Below are positions 29,465-40,303 of a DNA stretch of 64,000 nt, one piece after another. The stretch's first letter is position 1. Each line of letters opens with the position of its first letter. A program made the translations under genes and the position numbers. This DNA is from Flavobacterium oreochromis (GTDB lineage: Bacteria; Bacteroidota; Bacteroidia; Flavobacteriales; Flavobacteriaceae), in assembly GCF_019565455.1 (NCBI RefSeq), contig NZ_CP067377.1, positions 1,302,001 to 1,366,000 on the forward strand, read 5' to 3'. Below the pieces are notes generated by a model. It searched no databases, had not been told where the DNA came from, and worked only from the letters and a program-made list of their open reading frames with translations.

Positions 29465-32400
29465 ATGAATTTCAACGAATATAAAGGACTTGACTTGCCT
29501 ACAGTGGCGTCTGAAGTACTTGATTTTTGGAAAAAAACAATGTCTTTGAACAATCAGTAACTTCACGTGAAGGAGCTACCCCGTATGTATTTTTTGAAGG
29601 ACCTCCTTCAGCTAATGGTTTACCAGGTATTCATCACGTAATGGCACGTGCGATTAAAGATATTTTTTGTCGTTATAAAACTCAAAAAGGATACCAAGTA
29701 AAGCGTAAAGCAGGTTGGGATACTCACGGTTTGCCTGTTGAATTAGGTACCGAAAAAGAATTAGGAATCACGAAAGAAGATATCGGAACTAAAATATCAG
29801 TAACTGAGTATAACGAAGCGTGTAAGCGTACCGTGATGCGCTATACAGATGTATGGAATGATTTGACAGAAAAAATGGGATATTGGGTAGATATGGAAGA
29901 TCCATATGTGACTTATAAATCCAAATATATGGAGTCGGTTTGGTGGTTGTTAAAACAAATTTATACTAAAGATTTGTTGTACAAGGGTTACACTATTCAG
30001 CCGTATTCACCAAAAGCAGGTACAGGTTTGTCTTCGCATGAAGTAAATCAACCGGGTTCTTACCGTGACGTAACGGATACGACTATTGTTGCGCAATTCA
30101 AAGCTTTAGATGCAACCTTGCCAAGTTTCTTACAAGGTTTTGGTACTATACATTTCTTGGCTTGGACTACTACACCATGGACTTTGTCAAGTAATACAGC
30201 ATTAACAGTAGGATCTAAAATTGATTATGTTTTAGTAAAAACATTTAACCAATATACTTTTGAGCCCATCAATGTGATTTTGGCTAAACCATTAGTTGGA
30301 AAACAATTTGGTGGAAAATATTTTGTTGCTGAATCTGATGAAGATTTTGCAAATTATAAATTAGAAGATAAGAAAATTCCTTATCAAATCATTGCTGAAG
30401 CAAAAGGAGTAGATTTAGTAGGAATAAAATATGAACAATTATTGCCATTCACATTGCCTTATCAAAATCCTGAAAATGCGTTTAGAGTAATCTCAGGTGA
30501 TTTTGTTACGACTGAAGATGGTACGGGTATCGTACATACGGCACCAACTTTTGGGGCGGATGATGCTAAAGTAGCTAAAGAAGCAACGCCAGAAGTGCCG
30601 CCAATGTTAGTGTTGGATGAAAATGAAAATCCTGTTCCTTTAGTAGATCTACAAGGAAAATTCGTAGCTCAAATGGGCGAATTTGGTGGTAAATATGTGA
30701 AAAACGAATACTATAATGAAGGTGAAGCTCCTGAAAAATCAGTAGATGTAGAAATCGCAATTTTATTAAAAGAGCAAAACAAAGCTTTCAAAGTTGAAAA
30801 ATATGTGCACAGTTATCCACATTGTTGGAGAACTGACAAGCCAATTTTATACTATCCATTAGATTCTTGGTTTATCAAAGTAACTGAGGTTAAAGATAGA
30901 ATGTTCGACCTAAACGAAACGATCAACTGGAAGCCAAAAGCTACAGGCGAAGGGCGTTTTGGGAATTGGTTGAAAAATGCAAATGACTGGAATTTATCTC
31001 GTTCTCGTTACTGGGGAATTCCATTGCCTATCTGGAGAACAGAAGATAAAACAGAGGAAATCTGTGTGGGTTCAGTTGAGGAATTGTATAATGAAATTGA
31101 AAAAGCCATTGCAGCTGGTGTTATGACCGAAAATCCATTCAAAGGATTTGTGATTGGCAACATGGATGAAACAAATTATGATTTAGTCGACTTGCATAAA
31201 AATGTGGTGGATAACATCGTTTTAGTTTCAGCTTCTGGAAAACCTATGAATCGCGAAACGGATTTAATAGACGTTTGGTTCGATTCAGGAGCAATGCCGT
31301 ATGCACAATGGCATTATCCTTTTGAAAATAAAGAGTTAATAGATGGTAATCAATCATTCCCAGCTGATTTTATTGCAGAAGGAGTGGATCAAACACGTGG
31401 ATGGTTCTATACCTTACACGCCATCGGAACTTTGGTTTTTGATAAAGTAGCTTATAAAAATGTAGTGTCAAACGGATTGGTATTAGACAAAAACGGACAA
31501 AAAATGTCTAAGCGTTTGGGTAATGCCGTAGATCCGTTTACCACACTTGCTGAATATGGACCTGACGCAACGCGTTGGTATATGATTTCCAATGCAAACC
31601 CTTGGGATAACTTGAAGTTTGACATTGAAGGTGTAGCGGAAGTTCGTCGTAAGTTCTTTGGTACCTTATATAATACCTATTCCTTCTTTGCGTTATATGC
31701 TAATATTGATGGGTTTAAATACGCAGAAACAGAAGTTCCATTAAACGAAAGACCAGAAATTGACCGTTGGGTTTTGTCAGAATTGCAAACGTTAATTCAA
31801 TTAGTTGATGAAGCATATGCTGATTATGAACCAACAAAAGCAGCTCGTGCTATTTCTGACTTCGTTCAAGAAAATTTAAGTAACTGGTATGTGCGTTTAT
31901 GTCGTCGTAGATTCTGGAAAGGGGAATACGGAACAGATAAAATAGCAGCGTATCAAACACTTTATACTTGTTTGCTAACAGTTGCAAAATTATCTGCGCC
32001 AATTGCTCCATTCTTTATGGATCGTTTGTATAAAGATTTGAATGCTGCCACACAAAAGGAAAGTTTTGACAGTGTACACTTAGCTGTTTTCCCAGTTTCT
32101 GTTGAAAGTTATGTTGATAAATCGTTGGAGAGTAAGATGTTGAAAGCGCAAACAGTTTCTTCATTGGTATTGTCTTTACGTAAGAAAGAAATGATTAAAG
32201 TGCGTCAACCACTTCAAAAAGTTATGATACCTGTTTTAGATGAAGTACAACGTGCCGAAATTGAAGCCGTATCTGATTTGATTAAAGCGGAAGTTAATGT
32301 GAAGGAAATTGAATTGTTGGACGATGCTTCTGGTATCTTGGTGAAACAAATCAAACCTAATTTCAAAGCTTTAGGGCCTCGTTTTGGTAAAGATATGGGG

Positions 32401-32859
32401 GGAGTTGCTAAAGAAATTCAAGGTTTTTCACAAGAGCAAATTGCAGAAATAGAAAGAAAAGGTGAGATAAGTATTGTTATTTCAGGAAATAGTGTTACTT
32501 TAACACCTCAAGATGTTGAGATTACCTCTCAGGATATTGAAGGCTGGTTAGTGGCTAACTCAGGAGGTATTACAGTTGCACTAGATATTACCATTTCAGA
32601 TGAATTAAGAAATGAAGGAATTGCACGTGAATTGGTAAATCGTATTCAAAATATTCGTAAAGATTCTGGTTTTGAAGTAACAGATAAAATTAAAGTTACC
32701 ATGGTCAATCAAAACGAAATAGAAGGAGCTGTTGCAAATAATTTAGAGTATATTCAAGCAGAGACATTAACAGAAGAATTAATTTTTGCTGAAAATTTAG
32801 AAAATGGCACAGAAATTGAGTTTGATAACCTCAAAACAAAAATTTATATAACAAAATAA
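29465..32859 (+). CDS. ileS: Isoleucine--tRNA ligase (one frameshift)
   Basis: Charges tRNA-Ile; essential class I synthetase. ATG 29465 (MNFNEYKGLDLPTVASEVL) begins the gene. The frame breaks near 29538 in an A7 run; one extra A reads DFWKKNNVFEQSVTSREG and gives 1131 aa. The HIGH-region motif appears as GLPGIHHV and the KMSKS loop as GQKMSKRLGN. The editing (CP1) domain contains the WTTTPWTL signature. Length and sequence are of the eukaryote-like IleRS type common in Bacteroidetes, lacking the usual zinc-finger tail. Confidence 0.96.
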
Positions 32860-32914
32860 AAATAGTTTTTCGAAAACAAACTAAACTAGATATTAACCAA
32901 AAACGCATTAAATT

Positions 32915-33295
32915 ATGGTGGAAGAACAAATTAGATATTCGGATTCAGATTTAGCGGAATTTAAGGAGTTAATCCAGACTAAATTAGAAAAAGCCAAAGT
33001 AGATTTAGAACTTATAAAAAGTGCTTACTTAAACGATTTGAATAATGGTACAGATGATACCTCGCCTACATTCAAAGCATTTGAAGAAGGAAGCGAAACA
33101 ATGAGTAAAGAAGCTAACTCTCAATTGGCTACTCGTCAAGAAAAGTTTATACGTGATTTAAAAAATGCCTTAATTCGTATTGAAAATAAAACGTATGGCA
33201 TTTGTAAAGTGACTGGTAAATTAATTGCAAAAGAGCGTTTAAAATTAGTTCCACATGCTACGATGAGTATCGAAGCTAAAAATTTGCAAAAATAA
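32915..33295 (+). CDS. DksA/TraR-family protein without most zinc cysteines
   Basis: 126 aa. An N-terminal coiled-coil hairpin (about residues 10-85, acidic tip DDTSPTFKAFEEGS) is followed by a short C-terminal DksA/TraR-like segment: TYGICKVTGKLIAKERLKLVPHAT. DksA proteins bind the RNA polymerase secondary channel and modulate rRNA and stress promoters. Only one cysteine of the usual four remains, so zinc binding is probably lost. Such variants are common in Bacteroidetes. Located between ileS and lspA, a common flavobacterial order, and followed by its own terminator. Confidence 0.85.
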   Translation: MVEEQIRYSDSDLAEFKELIQTKLEKAKVDLELIKSAYLNDLNNGTDDTSPTFKAFEEGSETMSKEANSQLATRQEKFIRDLKNALIRIENKTYGICKVTGKLIAKERLKLVPHATMSIEAKNLQK

Positions 33296-33315
33296 CATAT
33301 CGAAGACAAATTACT

Positions 33316-33342
33316 AAACGCTCCCCAAAGGAGCGTTTTTTA
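33316..33342 (+). terminator. Intrinsic terminator after the DksA-like gene
   Basis: AAACGCTCC/GGAGCGTTT stem followed by further T residues. Confidence 0.88.
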
Positions 33343-33381
33343 TCTTATTTAAGTTTCCTTAATTTGTATTACAATATTCCT

Positions 33382-33389
33382 TATTTTTG
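33382..33389 (+). promoter_or_regulatory. -7 box TATTTTTG for lspA
   Basis: Perfect TAnnTTTG; TTTG at 33363-33366 lies 15 bp upstream, shorter than the usual spacer. ATG 33408 is 18 bp downstream. Confidence 0.55.
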
Positions 33390-33407
33390 CCTATCAAAAG
33401 TTAAAAA

Positions 33408-34001
33408 ATGAATCTAAAAAAAGCCTATTTAATAGTTTTCCTAGTTTTATTAATAGATCAAATATCAAAAATATATGTAAAAACAAAATTCATGCTACAT
33501 GAAGAAGTTGTTATTACTAAATGGTTTAAATTTCTTTTCGTAGAAAATGAAGGGATGGCTTGGGGTGTTGAACTACCAGGTATATACGGTAAATTAATCT
33601 TGACAACTTTCCGAATTTTTGCAGTTTTTGGAATTGGTTATTGGTTGTGGCAATCGGTAAAAGAAAAAGCTTCTAATTTATTAATAGTAGCTATTTCATT
33701 AATATTAGCAGGCGCCTTTGGAAACATCCTAGACTCCGTATTCTATGGTGTTATTTTTGATCATAGTGAAGGACAGTTAGCTACTATTTTTTCAGATAAA
33801 CCCTATGGAACTTGGTTGTACGGAAAGGTTGTAGATATGTTTTATTTCCCTATTTGGCAAGGAGAATTACCTTCTTGGATCCCTGTTTTTGGGGGTAGGT
33901 ATTTTACTTTTTTTAATGCTATTTTTAACGTAGCTGATATTGCGATATCTACAGGAGTAGGGATATTAATTGTTTTTAATAAAAAAGTTTTCGGGAAATA
34001 A
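33408..34001 (+). CDS. lspA: Lipoprotein signal peptidase
   Basis: Aspartyl protease (signal peptidase II) that removes signal peptides from prolipoproteins. 197 aa with four transmembrane segments. The catalytic aspartates sit in GNILDSVFYG and FNVADIAIS. The N-terminus MNLKKAYLIVFLVLLIDQISK carries the conserved DQxSK. A 50-residue extracellular insert between the active-site motifs is typical of Bacteroidetes LspA. It would process the lipoproteins elsewhere in this window. Start at 33408 fits the -7 box. Confidence 0.94.
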   Translation: MNLKKAYLIVFLVLLIDQISKIYVKTKFMLHEEVVITKWFKFLFVENEGMAWGVELPGIYGKLILTTFRIFAVFGIGYWLWQSVKEKASNLLIVAISLILAGAFGNILDSVFYGVIFDHSEGQLATIFSDKPYGTWLYGKVVDMFYFPIWQGELPSWIPVFGGRYFTFFNAIFNVADIAISTGVGILIVFNKKVFGK

Positions 34002-34103
34002 AAAAGCAAGATCATATATATGATAGATATCTTAAAATACAAATTCTTCTTAAGTGATTCCTTTCCTATTCGTAATTTATAAAATAGGCTTAAATAAAAT
34101 AAA

Positions 34104-34132
34104 CAACCACTAATTTTGTTTTTTTGTGGTTG
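34104..34132 (-). terminator. Probable terminator after the purN-rnhA pair
   Basis: CAACCAC/GTGGTTG stem with a large loop, followed on the minus strand by TTTATTTTATTT. Confidence 0.55.
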
Positions 34133-34178
34133 AGTAATTACTGTTTTTGATTGTTTTTAAGATATCTTTTCTATTCAA

Positions 34179-34657
34179 TTATAATAATTTAGAACTTTCT
34201 TCTTCGTAAAAAGTATCAATAGATAATTTTTTTTGTTGTGATGCCATAACCGCTAGTTCATCACAACGCTCATTTTGAGGATGATTATTATGTCCCTTTA
34301 TCCATTTGAAATCTACCTGATGTTGGCGGTATGTTTTTAAGAAACGAATCCATAAATCAGGATTTTTTTGCCTTTAAAGCCTATTTTTTCCCAACCTATA
34401 ACCCATCTTTTTTCAACAGCATCTACTACATATTTTGAGTCAGAAATAACTAATACCCGTTGATTAGGCTGTTTTAATTTTTCTAATCCTACAATTACAG
34501 CTAAAAGTTCCATCCTATTGTTAGTAGTTCGTCTAAAACCTTCGTAAAATTCCTTTTTATACGAACTTCCCACAAGCTCCATTACCAAGCCATACCCTCC
34601 AGGCCCAGGGTTTCCTTTTGCTGCTCCATCTGTGTAAATATGTACTTGGTATGTCAT
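34179..34657 (-). CDS. rnhA: Ribonuclease HI (one frameshift)
   Basis: Degrades RNA in RNA-DNA hybrids. Active-site residues: Asp in YTDGAAKGNPGPGG, Glu in NRMELLAVI, Asp in VISDSKYVVDAV. The later His/Asp region (KGHNNHPQNERCDELA) is readable only after the correction. The frame breaks near 34368 in an A7 run; one extra A gives GKKNPDLWIRFLKTYRQHQ. The protein then runs to the stop at 34179, 159 aa. purN lies 13 bp upstream on the same strand, so they are probably co-transcribed. Confidence 0.93.
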
Positions 34658-34670
34658 CTTTTTGAATTTA

Positions 34671-35237
34671 TTAAATAGTATTTAAAAGTTTCTCAATTTC
34701 AATAGGAAAATAAGTGTGTTCTAATAGCTGAATAGCTGTAGCTATTTCTTCTGCTTTCTTACAATTTTCTATATTAGTTACATGTTGTGCAATAATAGTA
34801 CCTTCGTCATAGTGTTCGTTTACATAATGAATTGTAATACCTGTTTCTTTTTCATTATTTTTTAACACTGCTTCATGTACATTCATTCCGTACATTCCCT
34901 TTCCACCATATTTAGGTAAAAGTGCAGGATGTATATTAATAATTTGGTTTGGATAGACCTTAATTATTTCCTCTGGAAACTTTAGTAAAAAACCAGCTAA
35001 AACGATTAAATCAGGTTTTACCTTATTTAAATGAGTTAGAACGGCTCCTGAATTTAATTCCTCTTTTGTAAAAGTCTGAGTCGGTATTTTATGATTTTTA
35101 GCACGTTCTAATACTTTAGCTTTTAAATTGTTGGAATAAACATAATTTACGCTTATTTCAGAGTTTTTTTCAAAGTGTAATATGATTTTTTCTGCATTAG
35201 ATCCTGAACCGGAAGCAAATATTACAATTTTTTTCAT
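34671..35237 (-). CDS. purN: Phosphoribosylglycinamide formyltransferase
   Basis: Third step of purine synthesis: formyl transfer from 10-formyl-THF to GAR. 188 aa. N-terminal FASGSGSNAEKI is the phosphate-binding loop. The catalytic Asn-His pair is in INIHPALLPKYGGKGMYG and the catalytic Asp in HYVNEHYDEGTII. Full length without frame break. Divergent from acpP, the common flavobacterial arrangement. Confidence 0.95.
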   Translation of the reverse strand: MKKIVIFASGSGSNAEKIILHFEKNSEISVNYVYSNNLKAKVLERAKNHKIPTQTFTKEELNSGAVLTHLNKVKPDLIVLAGFLLKFPEEIIKVYPNQIINIHPALLPKYGGKGMYGMNVHEAVLKNNEKETGITIHYVNEHYDEGTIIAQHVTNIENCKKAEEIATAIQLLEHTYFPIEIEKLLNTI

Positions 35238-35418
35238 GATTTCTTAAGTGTTGTTACAGTAGTAAAGTTAAATCTTATTAAAATTAAAAGCGTTTAAAAC
35301 TGCAAAAAAAGAATAATTCATGACAAATAATCAAAAAAATACACTTCTTTATAAAATTAATTTTATAATTTCGTGATCAGATTTATGAAACAAAAAAGGA
35401 GTAATTAAATAATTTTTT

Positions 35419-35426
35419 TATTTTTG
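35419..35426 (+). promoter_or_regulatory. -7 box TATTTTTG for acpP
   Basis: Perfect TAnnTTTG, 30 bp upstream of ATG 35457. Confidence 0.6.
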
Positions 35427-35456
35427 CCAACTAATTAAAATTTAAAATTAAAGATT

Positions 35457-35693
35457 ATGTCAGACATTGCATCAAGAGTAAAAGCGATTATCGTGGACAA
35501 ATTAGGTGTTGACGAGAACGAAGTAGTTTCTGAAGCAAGCTTCACTAACGATTTAGGAGCTGATTCATTAGACACTGTTGAGCTAATCATGGAATTCGAA
35601 AAAGAATTTGATATTCAAATTCCAGATGACCAAGCTGAAAACATTGCTACTGTGGGTCAAGCGATCTCTTATATCGAAGAAGCTAAAAAATAA
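35457..35693 (+). CDS. acpP: Acyl carrier protein
   Basis: 78-aa acidic carrier of fatty-acid chains. The phosphopantetheine attachment site is Ser37 in GADSLDTVE. fabF follows 195 bp downstream, the common pairing. A hairpin between them may terminate most transcripts, giving ACP in excess of FabF (inference). GC content is slightly higher than that of neighbours, as expected for a highly expressed gene. Confidence 0.97.
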   Translation: MSDIASRVKAIIVDKLGVDENEVVSEASFTNDLGADSLDTVELIMEFEKEFDIQIPDDQAENIATVGQAISYIEEAKK

Positions 35694-35703
35694 TAAATAA
35701 TTG

Positions 35704-35738
35704 CATCTGTAAGTAAAGAGCTTACAGATGTTCTTATT
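35704..35738 (+). terminator. Intrinsic terminator or attenuator between acpP and fabF
   Basis: CATCTGTAAG/CTTACAGATG stem followed by TTCTTATTTTTT. Confidence 0.78.
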
Positions 35739-35888
35739 TTTTACTGACTTTATCAAAATCTTTTTTAGATTTGTAAAAAACATTGATTGTATTACAATCA
35801 TACCATATTCTGTAATACCCATTGTTTCTTTTAGTTGTTATTAAAAGTGCTTTGGGGTTTTTTATATTAAAACAAAACCAGCTAAACT

Positions 35889-37139
35889 ATGCAATTAAAG
35901 CGAGTAGTAGTAACCGGATTAGGAGCTTTAACGCCTATCGGGAATAACCTTCAAGAGTACTGGGAAGGGCTAATTAATGGGAAAAGCGGAGCTGCTCCTA
36001 TTACTTATTATGATACTGAAAAACATAAAACTAAATTTGCTTGTGAAGTTAAAAATTTCAAAGTAGAGGAGTTTATTGATAGAAAAGAAGCTAGAAGAAT
36101 GGATAAATTCGCTCAATATGCTATTGTAGCAAGTGACGAAGCTATTAAAGATTCTGGTTTAGAATTGGATAAGATAAACAAATACCGTGTTGGTGTTATT
36201 TGGGGAGCAGGAATTGGAGGATTAGAGACTTTTCAAGAAGAGGTTTTAAGCTATGCTAAAGGTGATGGAACACCACGCTTCAACCCATTCTTTATTCCAA
36301 AAATGATTGCTGATATTGCACCAGGACACATCTCAATGCGTAATGGTTTTATGGGACCTAATTATACAACTGTTTCTGCTTGTGCTTCATCAGCTAATGC
36401 TTTAGTAGATGCTTTTAATTATATCCGTCTAGGAATGTGTGATGTAATTGTTTCAGGTGGATCTGAGGCAGCCGTTACGATTGCTGGTATGGGAGGATTT
36501 AATTCTATGCAGGCCTTATCGACAAGAAATGAAAGTCCTGAAACAGCATCAAGACCTTTTGATGCTACTCGTGATGGATTTGTTTTAGGTGAAGGAGCTG
36601 GAGCGTTAGTGTTAGAAGAATATGAGCATGCAAAAGCACGTGGCGCTAAAATTTACTGCGAAGTAGGAGGATGTGGTATGTCATCTGATGCTTATCATTT
36701 AACAGCTCCTCATCCAGAAGGTATTGGAGTTATTGCAGTAATGAATAACACACTACAGGATGCAGGGTTAAGACCAGAAGATGTAGATCATATTAATACA
36801 CATGGTACATCTACTCCTCTTGGAGATGTAGCAGAATTAAAAGCTATTAGTTCTGTTTTTGGTCAACATGCTAAAAATATTAATATTAATTCTACTAAAT
36901 CTATGACTGGGCACTTGTTAGGTGCAGCAGGAGCTATTGAAGCAATAGCCTCTATTTTAGCTATTAAAAATGGTATTATTCCACCTACTATTAATCATAA
37001 TGTGATAGATGAAAATATTGATCCAAATTTAAACCTTACTTTGAATAAAGCTCAAAAGCGAGATATAAAAGTAGCTATGAGTAATACTTTTGGTTTTGGT
37101 GGTCATAATGCCTGTGTTTTGTTTAAGAAAATAGAATAA
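35889..37139 (+). CDS. fabF: Beta-ketoacyl-ACP synthase II
   Basis: Fatty-acid chain elongation by condensation of malonyl-ACP. 416 aa, full length. Catalytic Cys in VSACASSANAL, the two His in NTHGTSTPLGD and SMTGHLLGAAGA, and Lys in the TKSM segment. Phe gate region NTFGFGGHNA at the C-terminus. Downstream rnc starts 9 bp after the stop, so they are probably co-transcribed. Confidence 0.96.
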   Translation: MQLKRVVVTGLGALTPIGNNLQEYWEGLINGKSGAAPITYYDTEKHKTKFACEVKNFKVEEFIDRKEARRMDKFAQYAIVASDEAIKDSGLELDKINKYRVGVIWGAGIGGLETFQEEVLSYAKGDGTPRFNPFFIPKMIADIAPGHISMRNGFMGPNYTTVSACASSANALVDAFNYIRLGMCDVIVSGGSEAAVTIAGMGGFNSMQALSTRNESPETASRPFDATRDGFVLGEGAGALVLEEYEHAKARGAKIYCEVGGCGMSSDAYHLTAPHPEGIGVIAVMNNTLQDAGLRPEDVDHINTHGTSTPLGDVAELKAISSVFGQHAKNININSTKSMTGHLLGAAGAIEAIASILAIKNGIIPPTINHNVIDENIDPNLNLTLNKAQKRDIKVAMSNTFGFGGHNACVLFKKIE

Positions 37140-37148
37140 TTCTATCTT

Positions 37149-37892
37149 ATGAGAATTATTAAGAGAATATTTAAAAAAACCGTTTTCAAAATCCTGAAGA
37201 CGGAGTTTTTTTAAAAAAATAACTACTATTTTAGGTTTTAAACCTGACAATATAGAGCATTATCGTCGTGCTTTTACTCATAGATCTATGAATAAAACGG
37301 ATGAAAAAGGTTATCCAATAAACTATGAACGTCTCGAATTCTTAGGTGATGCAATGTTAGGTTCTGTAATAGCGGCCCATCTATTTAGTAAAGTCCCTAA
37401 TGGAGACGAAGGTTATTTGACTAAAATGCGCTCTAAAATTGTTTCTCGTGAGCATTTAAATGAATTAGGAAAAGACTTTAAATTAATTGAATTTGTAGAA
37501 ACTAAAGTCTCAGCGCAACACTTTGGAGAAAATGTACATGGAAATATTTTTGAAGCCTTTATAGGAGCCATTTATTTAGATAAAGGGTTTAATTTTTGTG
37601 AACAATTTATTCAGAAAAAAATAATAAAACCTTACGTAGATATTGATCGATTAGAAGGAAAAGTAATTAGCTATAAAAGCCTTTTTATTGAATGGTGTCA
37701 GAAAGAAAAAAATCTTTTCATTATGAAACTTATGATGATAATGCAGCTGGAAATGTAAAGTATTTTGCAGTAAAATTACATTTAAACGGAGAAGTTGTGG
37801 CTAAAGCCCGTGCTACTTCTAAAAAGAAGGCAGAAGAAATAGCATCTAAGAGAGCTTATTTTGTTTTTCAGTCACAAATTAATAATAAATAA
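37149..37892 (+). CDS. rnc: Ribonuclease III (three frameshifts)
   Basis: Double-strand RNA endonuclease for rRNA and mRNA processing. ATG 37149 reads MRIIKRIFKK. Three missing bases break it: an A near 37172, a T near 37207 (NRFQNPEDGVFFKKITTILGF restored) and an A near 37708 (CQKEKKSFHYETYDDNA restored). Corrected length 248 aa. Signature ERLEFLGDAMLGS and metal-binding Asp/Glu in HGNIFEAFIGAIYLDKG; C-terminal dsRNA-binding domain from about residue 175. The uncorrected sequence would be read as two unconnected short ORFs. Confidence 0.93.
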
Positions 37893-37913
37893 GATTAATT
37901 TCATTCTTTTTAA

Positions 37914-39049
37914 TTAATGATTATACTTCATTTTTCGTAATACCCTCAAAGCCTCTTTAAAAGAAATATATACTTTATGATAAGGCTTTAAAAGAGGCTT
38001 CGATTCAATTAATTTTTGCTTGGCATTTTCAAAACCATTTAAATAACAAAGCATTAACGTATGGGGGAGGTTTTCAAGATCCTTTAAATCTTTTTCTGTA
38101 AGAAGTATTCCTTTATTTAACTTTCCTAATAATAGTTCGTTAGTTTTATAAACATGTTGTAATAGCTTTTTGTTAAACTGAGGAGGTTCAAAAAGAATCT
38201 CATTTTCTATTTTATAGTATCCATTGTCAAAGAATATAATGTTAACCTTTTCAAGAGGGTAATAACTTGTTTTATCATTCAGTCCAAGTTGTATAAATTC
38301 AGTAATCATAAAAATGTTTTCAGAGAATTCAATTGTAACCTCGTCTAACGCAGAATAAAAAAGTTTAATCTGCTCATTAATTAATTCAATATCTACTCTT
38401 GAAAAATAAGTTTTACCTTTCCACTCTTTTTATTACCAGCCCAGCATACAATAAAAAGTTCCTTAAAAACTTTATATTGAGTAGCCATGTCCTTGTGTCT
38501 AATATTCATGAAATCTAAAACAGCCTCAAGAGTGTGTTCAATGCTATTTCTAGAATTGTTTTCAATGCTAATCACCGTTTCTGTATTTTGTTTACTATAA
38601 GCTATTTTCTCATGTGTTGGAACCGTATTACTTCCAATTCTTTTGAAAGTACTTCCTGTTTCTATAGAGTGTATTCCTTTTTTAAAATAAGAAACTTTAT
38701 GATTAGGTTTAATAGTAACTAATCCTACTACTTTTTCTTTTGGTAAATGAGGAAAGGGAATGTTTTCATATTGTATTTTTGGAGGATTTTGAAGAAAAGC
38801 ATTTACTAAATTTTGTATTCTACTATCATCAAAAAAATCATCCCCCACAATTTCATTGCTTTCATCCTCAACACCTATAACTAAATAAGAATTATTATTA
38901 GGATTAGAGTTAGATAAAGCACAAATATGCTTCAAAAATTTAGCCTTCCCTTCTAGATTATGAAGATTTAGTTGCCTTTTTTTGTCATAAAAACTATTCT
39001 CATCATTATGAGCTAGTAAATTTTTTATGAGAAGTCTTTTATTAATCAT
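37914..39049 (-). CDS. AlbA_2 (Schlafen-type)-domain protein, putative nucleic-acid binding (one frameshift)
   Basis: 378 aa after correction. The N-terminal ~170 residues match the AlbA_2 pattern: FLKHICALSNS, then YLVIGVEDE and FKRIGSNTVP. The C-terminal ~200 residues are of no family I recognise. The frame breaks near 38428: GNKKSGKV... in the raw reading. Adding one A gives GNKKEWKGKTYFSRVDIE, continuous with the downstream open frame. It is a solitary gene between rnc and moxR, oriented against both. AlbA_2 proteins are often accessory, so this may be a mobile or defence-related gene, but nothing else here supports that. Confidence 0.75.
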
Positions 39050-39171
39050 ATCTCCATTTTCCTAAAAATTACTTAAAAATACTAAAAAGCTTTCATAAAA
39101 TGAGTCTGAATAAGGTCTAATTGAAAATATTTAACTGATTGTTAACAGCCTAAAATCAATTAAATTTTCAA

Positions 39172-39203
39172 TTTGCATCATATTGAATAAGATATTAATT
39201 TCA
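39172..39203 (+). promoter_or_regulatory. Candidate promoter of the moxR/bat operon
   Basis: TTTG (39172-39175), 20-bp spacer, TAATTTCA (39196-39203). Right spacing, but the -7 box departs from TAnnTTTG in its last two bases. ATG 39224 lies 20 bp downstream. Confidence 0.4.
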
Positions 39204-39223
39204 CGACTTTAAAAAAACAATCG

Positions 39224-40228
39224 ATGGAAGAGAATACCACTACTTTAGATATTAGAGCTATTAATGAAAAAATAGAGAGAGAAAGTGCTTTTATTGATCT
39301 ATTAACGATGGAAATGAATAAAGTCATCGTCGGGCAAAAACACATGGTAGAACGGTTACTAATAGGGCTTTTAGGACAAGGGCATATTTTACTTGAAGGA
39401 GTACCTGGTTTAGCCAAAACATTAGCTATAAATACTTTATCACAGGCAGTTTATGGTAGTTTTAGCCGTATTCAGTTTACGCCTGATTTATTACCTGCAG
39501 ATGTGGTAGGGACTATGATATATAATATTAAGGATAATGCTTTTTCTATTAAAAAAGGACCTGTTTTCGCTAATTTTGTTTTAGCAGATGAAATTAACCG
39601 TGCTCCAGCAAAAGTTCAATCAGCTTTGTTAGAAGCCATGCAAGAAAAACAAGTGACAATTGGTGATAATACCTTTAAATTAGATAAACCATTTTTAGTA
39701 TTAGCTACACAAAATCCGGTAGAACAAGAAGGTACTTACCCATTACCTGAAGCACAGGTTGACCGTTTTATGTTGAAAACGGTAATAGACTATCCTAAAA
39801 TGGAAGAAGAACGAATCGTTATCCGCCAAAATTTAAATGGAGGTTTTGATAAAGTAAAGCCAGTTGTTTCTATAGAGCAAATACTTCGTGCACAAGAAGC
39901 AGTACGCGAGGTATACATGGATGAAAAAATTGAAAAATATATTTTAGATATCATTTTTGCTACTCGTTATCCAGAAAAATATAAATTAGAATCATTAAAA
40001 CCCTTAATTAGTTTTGGAGCTTCACCTCGTGGAAGTATTAATTTAGCTGTAGCAGCTAAGTGTTATGCTTTTATTAAACGCAGAGGCTATGTTATTCCAG
40101 AAGATGTTAGAGCGGTAGTACATGATGTATTACGTCATCGTATAGGTATTACTTATGAAGCAGAAGCAGAAAATGTAACCTCAGTAGATATTATTAATAA
40201 AATTGTAAACGAAATTGAAGTACCATAG
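39224..40228 (+). CDS. MoxR-family AAA+ ATPase
   Basis: 334-aa MoxR chaperone-type ATPase that acts on partner VWA proteins. Walker A is GVPGLAKT, Walker B ADEINRAPAK, and arginine-finger/sensor region PLPEAQVDRFM. First gene of the aerotolerance (bat) operon; the VWA proteins BatA and BatB downstream are its likely partners. Full length without frame break. Confidence 0.94.
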   Translation: MEENTTTLDIRAINEKIERESAFIDLLTMEMNKVIVGQKHMVERLLIGLLGQGHILLEGVPGLAKTLAINTLSQAVYGSFSRIQFTPDLLPADVVGTMIYNIKDNAFSIKKGPVFANFVLADEINRAPAKVQSALLEAMQEKQVTIGDNTFKLDKPFLVLATQNPVEQEGTYPLPEAQVDRFMLKTVIDYPKMEEERIVIRQNLNGGFDKVKPVVSIEQILRAQEAVREVYMDEKIEKYILDIIFATRYPEKYKLESLKPLISFGASPRGSINLAVAAKCYAFIKRRGYVIPEDVRAVVHDVLRHRIGITYEAEAENVTSVDIINKIVNEIEVP

Positions 40229-40303
40229 AATGCCACAAGCCATAAGTGATAAGCCACAAGTAAAAGGCTTATTGCCTATTGTCTATTGCTTATTGCCTTA
40301 AAA
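40229..40303. repeat. Heptamer-based inverted repeat between moxR and the DUF58 gene
   Basis: The spacer is built of 7-bp units. The left half is AAGCCAT, AAGTGAT, AAGCCAC, AAG. The right half is TTATTGCC, TATTGTC, TATTGCT, TATTGCC. The right half is an imperfect reverse complement of the left, so the transcript can fold into a long irregular hairpin within the operon. Confidence 0.6.

Noticed and set aside
37914..39049. Defence system centred on the AlbA_2 protein
   Set aside because: It is a single gene without nuclease, ATPase or mobile-element partners; the neighbours are housekeeping genes.
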